From NCBI GenBank assembly GCA_914767715.1, contig OU612075.1, positions 682,001 through 746,000 of the forward strand: a stretch of 64,000 nucleotides of DNA, written 5' to 3'. Source of the stretch: Membranipora membranacea. Taxonomy: Eukaryota; Bryozoa; Gymnolaemata; Cheilostomatida; Membraniporidae. Below are positions 58,401 to 64,000 of this stretch, one piece after another. Numbering within the stretch: position 1 is the stretch's first letter; each line of letters opens with the position of its first letter. The notes beneath the pieces are model-generated. The model was not told where the DNA came from, ran no database searches, and saw only the letters and a list, made by a program, of their open reading frames with translations. Both the position numbers and the translations under genes were made by a program.

Positions 58401-61400
58401 GTAATTGAACATATGACGAGGAAAGTTGTCTAAACTAGCTGAAGCTGTTTGGCAGTCAGTTACTTTGGTCATTGTTGAATTTTTTGTCTGATCTCATATT
58501 TATTTCTGACCATTTCATATGTATAACAGGTATTGTCACATGGTGAATGACATGGAGTGAGCTCCCATGTGATACTGGAGAGGGAGGGAATAAGCTCACG
58601 ATCAGCTGAAGACATCCCAAAGATGTACTAGGTATGTAGATGGAAGTATAGAATGTCACACATGTTAGCGATGTGACGAATGTTGTGGTGGGTATAACGG
58701 GAAGTATTGTTATGTTAGTTTATTATGTAAAGTCATGACTTCATGAGTGCTGAATAATTGAGAAGCTTAGGGCACCAAATTCTTCTCGATGATGAGGCTG
58801 AAAACTCAACAGTAGCCCAGTTTTTCTCTTCTTTTGTCTGATATCTGTCTCAATACAACAGAATCTTGGCGCAGCAGGCAAATGAGTCCAAGTCACAAAA
58901 CCTAACAGGTGTTTTGTATAATAATTCACCATTTTACAACCCTTCGAAAACTGAACAAATCGAAAATAGTTTTCACCTATTTTAATTGGAAGATAATACT
59001 GAATATTTTAGGAAAGGTTGTAAAATGGTTAATTATAATTCAGCGCCCCTGCTATGTTTGTGTCTATTGATACAGTGCAGCTCTCTTTTGTAAAGTGCTT
59101 CACTTAATGTTACAAACGATATCTTCTAATATGATGCTACGAGTTGCAGTAAATAGATTAACTTCTGCTCTTGAATGCAGCAACAAAAAAAAACCTATTA
59201 TGTATATTATGTAGATGGTTACACTTATACTGTAGTCCGAGACAGTGAGAAGAGAACACTGGTTTGAAACAGTAAGTAAAGAGGTTGAGTATAATACCCG
59301 TACCCTCTCCCACAGTGTCTCACAACCGCTGATTTTTTTATTCACCTATGATTGAACTTGATCAGCTAAGTTGATTTGTAAACTGCAACCGTGACGCCTA
59401 ACCTTTATGAGTTTCAATTGTTACTGAAGTTTAACATTTACTGTTGAAAGTTGAATTAGTTAAGATAAGCTGCCTTGAGAGCTTCAAACATTTATATGCA
59501 ACTTCTCTAAGATAATCTGCTGCTGATCCAACCATAACTCCATCTGTATCAGTATGAAGGTGAAGGTTGTATCTTGTAACATCTTATTTACTTTATTGAT
59601 GATATATTATTACTTTAGTAGAGCTGTGGTGTAAACAGCACACAGAAGATAGTAGACTCATACCAGGAGTAGTCTGCTGTCCGCAGGTAAACAGTATACG
59701 GTTACCAGGTAAGCTGCCCACATTACATCATGAGCATGCGAGAAAATAAAGTGATACTTTGATACTTTGTACATACTCATACTAATTTCAGGTATCAAAT
59801 ATATATGTTCACAAATTTTTGATTAAGAAATTAGCCTACAACAATGTAATACTTTTGTTTCCCTTAGATAGTAGCTGGGGTTTCATTGTAACATTCCTTG
59901 TAACATTTAAATACTGTACTTGATTAGTTGTCAGTATTTGATGTTGGCTGCTTATTCGGAGTTGTCTGACACCTCATTGTTGTTATCTGGTTAGGTATAT
60001 CAGACCGAATAGTTTGCTTGTCTTGTGGTGCGGTGAACTTATGTTTTTTAGTTGCAGTAATGAAGCTGATTGACTGGTGTATGAGTCGAGTCATATCATA
60101 CTGTTGGAGTGACTGATGTGATTCGAATTATACATGAGAAAATCAAGTACCACACGCGAAAACATGTAAACTCAAAAATCATGATACCACCAAACAACCA
60201 TTCTATTTTGCAGTTAGAGTTGTTACAAAAGTGTTCATGTGTCAGACAACTCTACAACCTCAATGACACCAAAGGATCAATAACACCAAAGTTTGATGGA
60301 GTGTCTAGTAGTTATGTTATAATCGATTTGCTCACCTGTCCAGTCTGCTGTATTTCTCTGTAATTTGGGTAACCTCAAGGTAGAATGTCATGACCCTCTA
60401 CTTTAACTTATAGCTGACTGATGATGTGATCAGGACCAAGATATGTATTAATACCTTCAGATCTGGAGTTGTCTGCTGTCTGTGAGGGAGGGGCGATAAT
60501 ATGGATGTATGAGTAATAATCTGTTAACATCATGTATGCATGATCGATGTAAATATTTCCTTGATCTACACTATGGGATGAAAATCTAATTTAGAAACCT
60601 GTCTTAGCGAAATCATAGTTACATTGTATATATGTATGTATGTATATATATATATATGTAGTGTACCAGTGTTCTGGAGAACCTAATAGCCTTGAGTAGT
60701 AAAGCATCTGCAGGGAAAAATGTTACAAATGTGTTTCATATGTTGAGACCTTTACTAGCTAAAATTCACTCACCTTTTTAACTTGATATAAGCTCCCACC
60801 GTATGTGCTGAACATACGGTGCTAGCTAAGATTAAGTCAGCACTAAATCACGAGCTTTAATCCCTTAGGGTATATAAACTGTGTTCATTACTATATTATA
60901 TAAACCATAAACATATTAATATGTTTATGATATAAACATATTAATATGTTTATGATATAAACATATTGCGTCATTGCCAATCTTGTCAGGTTTATCTGCG
61001 CAATGAAGTTAGACACCTAAAGTGACATACTTCTCTGATCACACTACACTAACAGGAAGTTACCTTCCACACCTGAGAGTTGAGAGACACACTCTGGTAC
61101 TAGAGACTTTACTGACAAGATACCATCTCTATACAGGTGTGTGGCTTATATTACTAGTCCTTCCTTTATCTCAGCTACATCACAGACTCAACACTCAGAC
61201 TGGTGAGATGATGAGGACACTTGGCCACCATTTGTTGATACCCTAGTGATAAAAAGAGTAACACTACAAATACTGTATTAAGTCAGTCAGTTATGTCTTA
61301 TGCCTTATTGCCAACTTTGGATGTGTTATCATGATGATTCGACTAAAGATGACACAAGACCAATTATCATGACCTCTCCTCTATTCTGTTGCTCATTTCT

Positions 61401-61561
61401 TGTAACTTCTAGCTTGATGAATGATGTGGTCAGCACACAGACCAGAGATGGATGGATTGAGATCCTCAGATCAGGAGTTGTCTGTAGTTTGTGTGAACAG
61501 AGAGATTCTGAATCATATGATGAAACGCTGTCAATCTCATGACATGTAAGAACCAAGTAAG
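55466..61561. other. Unit C spacer downstream of the caspase
   Basis: Caspase 3' UTR, then sequence collinear with 17,175-23,255. It includes a CA-rich microsatellite (57,608-57,652), the inverted repeat 58,921-58,945 / 59,013-59,037, the 10-bp hairpin at 60,797-60,821 and the exon-like block at 57,490-57,548. No gene called. Confidence 0.5.
57171..57275. mobile_element. 105-bp MITE with 8-bp target duplication (hAT-like)
   Basis: Almost a perfect palindrome: CATAGGCATCTGGAGTTACA at the left end mirrors TGTAACTCCAGATGCCTATG at the right, with 48-bp arms and a ~9-bp loop. Direct repeats AGTCAAAG flank it (57163-57170, 57276-57283). It is absent from the matching place in unit B (about 18,870), so it inserted after or around the duplication. 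An 8-bp duplication fits hAT transposase. Confidence 0.85.
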
Positions 61562-61959
61562 TGGATGGATGGATGGATGGATTTATTACTATCATAGACA
61601 AAAATTTGTCACGAAATACGTTGTTAATACTGACAAGAAAGAAAAACATGGAAAAATCAGATCTCTGTTGTATAAAAAGTTTTTTTAGAATAGTATATTA
61701 TTAAGTGTATGTATGAGATGTCTTAAAAAGCTGTCTCTACCCCATGTACCCGATATTTAACGGTGCGGTAGCGACCTGAGGGGCATTTAGTTAGAAAGTC
61801 ATTGATAAAGTGCTCTTCATCGTATATGTACCGTAGTCCAAGTGTCTTGATCCGGTTGGCCACCAGAGCATCTATATCGGGGTGCTCAATCCCTAACTTG
61901 GCGGCATCTTTAAATATTTTGCGGAAGCACTTCTTGTCGCTTGCATGGATGCTTGCATG
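61562..61959 (-). mobile_element. 3' fragment of a second LINE with (ATCC)n tail
   Basis: Extra to unit C: the flanks (AAGAACCAAGTAAG and TGATACCTAGATC) are joined in the two other copies. The left end is (GGAT)n followed by TTTATTA; on the minus strand this is a TAATAAATCCATCC tail, typical of some LINE 3' ends. On the minus strand a frame from about 61956 to TAA at 61723-61725 encodes a ~77-residue C-terminal piece containing DKKCFRKIFKDAAKLG and TLGLRYIYDEEHFINDFLTK. The 5' part is missing, as usual for truncated LINE copies. It is not the same family as the element at 42,210. Confidence 0.65.
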
Positions 61960-63316
61960 TGATACCTAGATCAAGTATACTGCTGCCACTCAGGGAAATG
62001 TGTACTCTTTGAGTTCTGTGTAGCTCAAAGAAAACTAATTGAGGCTCCAATGGGCAAATGATTTGCATAAACTGATGTCAAAATCAGAGTATGAAATTAA
62101 TGCACTGGTTGTTGACGTCATTGTTTTTAACTAGTAAGACGATAATTATTTCATTATTTCAACCTGATCATTAATTGTATACCCTGATTTTGGCGATAAG
62201 TTTGTGCAAATAACTTGCTCATTTGGTGACAATGATGAGATGGTAGCCTCTTTTTGATATTTTTGAGCTTTACAATAGGCACACATTTCCCTGAGTGGCA
62301 GCAATAGTTTAAGCACAAGTTAGCCAACATAACAGATGGCCTGTATTTGGAATTGCTCCCCCTCTACTGATAAGCCGCAGTCAGGAGTCCTGAAGTTTAA
62401 TATCAGTAGAGAGGAGTAATGCTGAATATAGGACAATTAGATCAGACATGATCTTAGATATATCCTATGTGATGAGAAACTTACAGTATAGAGGCTAGCC
62501 ACCTCACTGACCGAACCCTAGGAGTGTATATACAGTAGCTTTGGATCACTTGGTTTGCACAATATCCTTGTAGTCTATGTTTTATGTAGATAGTGAGAGC
62601 TTCCTCACCTTCTTAGTAATGATGTCATACTTGACAGGATAAGTTGTCAGTTTTTTTGGCTGGATGTTAATCTGGAGTTCTCTGACATTCTACGTTGTGT
62701 GATCACATGCCTTTACTTTTATTTTTTTAATGGTTAATTGACTGATTTAATGATGTATGAGAGTCGACTTGGCTCGTTGCATACATCATCAAATCCGTCA
62801 ACTACAACACACAGAAAATTGTTCACTGAAACATAAAAATATGCAAACCCAGTCAGAAATTCTGATGTCAGAGCTTTTATGTTTCACTTTATATTACAGC
62901 TACTAGTATGATGATGAAGTTTGTGTGGAGTTCATGAAATCCAAATCACCAGACACAGCTGGCTGTGTCAGACCTCATAAGAATATCAGCAGAGAGTCAA
63001 AAGGTAATCTATCATAACCGGTTATACTAAGTAGTACACATGTTAGGCAGTTTGGCGGTTTATAAAACATTATAGCCTATTACACAATATTACTACAAAT
63101 GGTAGTTATTCACTCTCCGAGATAATAGTTCAAAGAGAGAACAACTCCATATTATTGAAGGATGATTTACACAAGTAAAAACTTTCATTAGCTGTCTAGC
63201 ACACTGAACCAGCTCAATAAATCAGTTTGGAAGCGTGTTAAGGTATGCCAATTGCTCTGTGAACTCGTTGTGTAGACCACATTACTGATTTATATACTGA
63301 TGTCCCTCTAAGCCTT
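61960..63316. other. Unit C spacer, last part
   Basis: Collinear with 23,255-24,637, including the hairpin near 62,350-62,425 and an exon-like block (acceptor TATTACAG at 62,891-62,898, donor AAAGGTAATC near 63,002). No gene called. Confidence 0.5.
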
Positions 63317-63806
63317 TTTTGCGGTTTAAATTTGGCTTATTTTAATGGGAGAATAAGAAATTCTTTTATACTGACTGGAAGAGAAAATACCTGCAGGTGA
63401 TGTAAATGATGTTACATGTGAGATTCTCTGAAAAAAATGGCTATAAGTGTTCCATAAACAAAATTTGTATGTCAAAATCTAATATTTTCAATGATAAAAT
63501 CAATGATTCATGCACTATCCACGCACAACCAGATTTTGTCGCGTCATAGAATTGAAAGTGAGAATACCTGCAAGTGATCCACATAGTGTCACATAAAAAG
63601 ATTTCAGAAAAATGGCTCTAAGCGCTCTAAAAATCTAAATTTCCATACTCAATACGTATATTCTCAATGATAAGTTATATGATACAGCCACTAGCCATGC
63701 ACAACCAGATTGCGTCGCGTCATGGATTTCGCAATAATTAAGTAGGACAAAAACTGATGCTATTTTTGTACACATTGCCCACTCTAGAGTATATAATAAC
63801 TCTATG
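63317..63806. mobile_element. Solo arm of the foldback element
   Basis: Matches the right arm of the 4228-6021 element, ending with the same GAGTATATAATAACTCTATG. It has an internal partial duplication (two ATTCTCAATGATAA-type / ACAACCAGATT blocks, about 63,490-63,550 and 63,660-63,720). It interrupts the spacer between the unit C end and the next block. Confidence 0.75.
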
Positions 63807-64000
63807 GCCTAAACTCAGTGTTTATTTGCCTGGTAGACCGTGTGTATATCTATGGTTTGCACAAACCGGTGACACATGTTTTACTGAACGTTCTGTATTT
63901 GCAGATGGAATCCATCAGTGGAAACGATAAAAAAAGGGATGATATTACATCGAGAGCTCAGTTTTACACAGTAAAACAGTCTTATGAAAGGAAACTACAG
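63807..64000. other. Start of another spacer copy
   Basis: 63,890-64,000 resembles 11,240-11,380 and 26,610-26,710 (GATGATATTACAT, GAGAGCTC, TTTTACACAG), so the third copy of the later spacer block continues beyond the window. Confidence 0.6.

Larger units (their letters stand above)
52376..63317. repeat. Segmental duplication, unit C (partner: 13,981-24,637)
   Basis: Collinear with unit B. Extra material in this copy includes a MITE at 57171-57275 and a LINE fragment at 61562-61959. It lacks 63 bp of the caspase tail and 9 bp near 61,980. The upstream neighbour is the ROCO gene here, but a microsatellite in unit B. Confidence 0.9.

Overview
The window looks like AT-rich nuclear DNA from an invertebrate animal. 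Genes are split by GT-AG introns, most coding exons are 100-280 bp, a true caspase (an animal-type C14 protease) is present, and the spacers carry LINE, LTR, inverted-repeat and minisatellite debris. I cannot name the species. No tRNA, rRNA, CRISPR or bacterial-type operon was seen.

Layout. 1-1,485: three minus-strand exons of a WD40-repeat gene that runs off the left edge. 2,051-3,898: a young non-autonomous LTR element with two 420-bp LTRs. 4,035-6,021: a 46-bp minisatellite and a foldback element. 6,022-6,555: the broken 3' end of a caspase gene (unit A). 6,556-13,650: unit A spacer. 13,981-24,637: unit B, with an apparently intact caspase gene (14,246-17,174) and its spacer, which continues in older repeats to about 28,860. 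30,017-34,030: a set of spliced-looking, non-coding, partly duplicated exons. 34,732-52,405: a leucine-rich-repeat / ROC GTPase / COR (ROCO-family) gene. Its LRR exons sit in a 948-bp tandem array, and its 10.9-kb intron carries a degenerate LINE (about 42,210-46,640) and a small MITE. 52,376-63,317: unit C, a close copy of unit B with a second apparently intact caspase gene (52,640-55,465). 63,317-64,000: an arm of the foldback element, then the start of the next old spacer copy.

Most notable point. The last ROCO exon (52,233-52,348) ends in phase 0. The first caspase exon of unit C starts after a splice acceptor, also in phase 0, only 285 bp downstream. Joining them gives a 1,360-residue LRR-ROC-COR-caspase protein with no frame break. 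The catalytic His, Cys and substrate-pocket Arg residues of the caspase are kept. The two intact tandem LRR exons have near-identical introns but differ at seven residues, all on the exposed LRR strand positions. Together this suggests a sensor (variable LRRs), a GTPase switch and a death protease in one polypeptide, or in two adjacent genes. The fusion is an inference from phase and spacing; an RNA read across the 52,348/52,634 junction would decide it.
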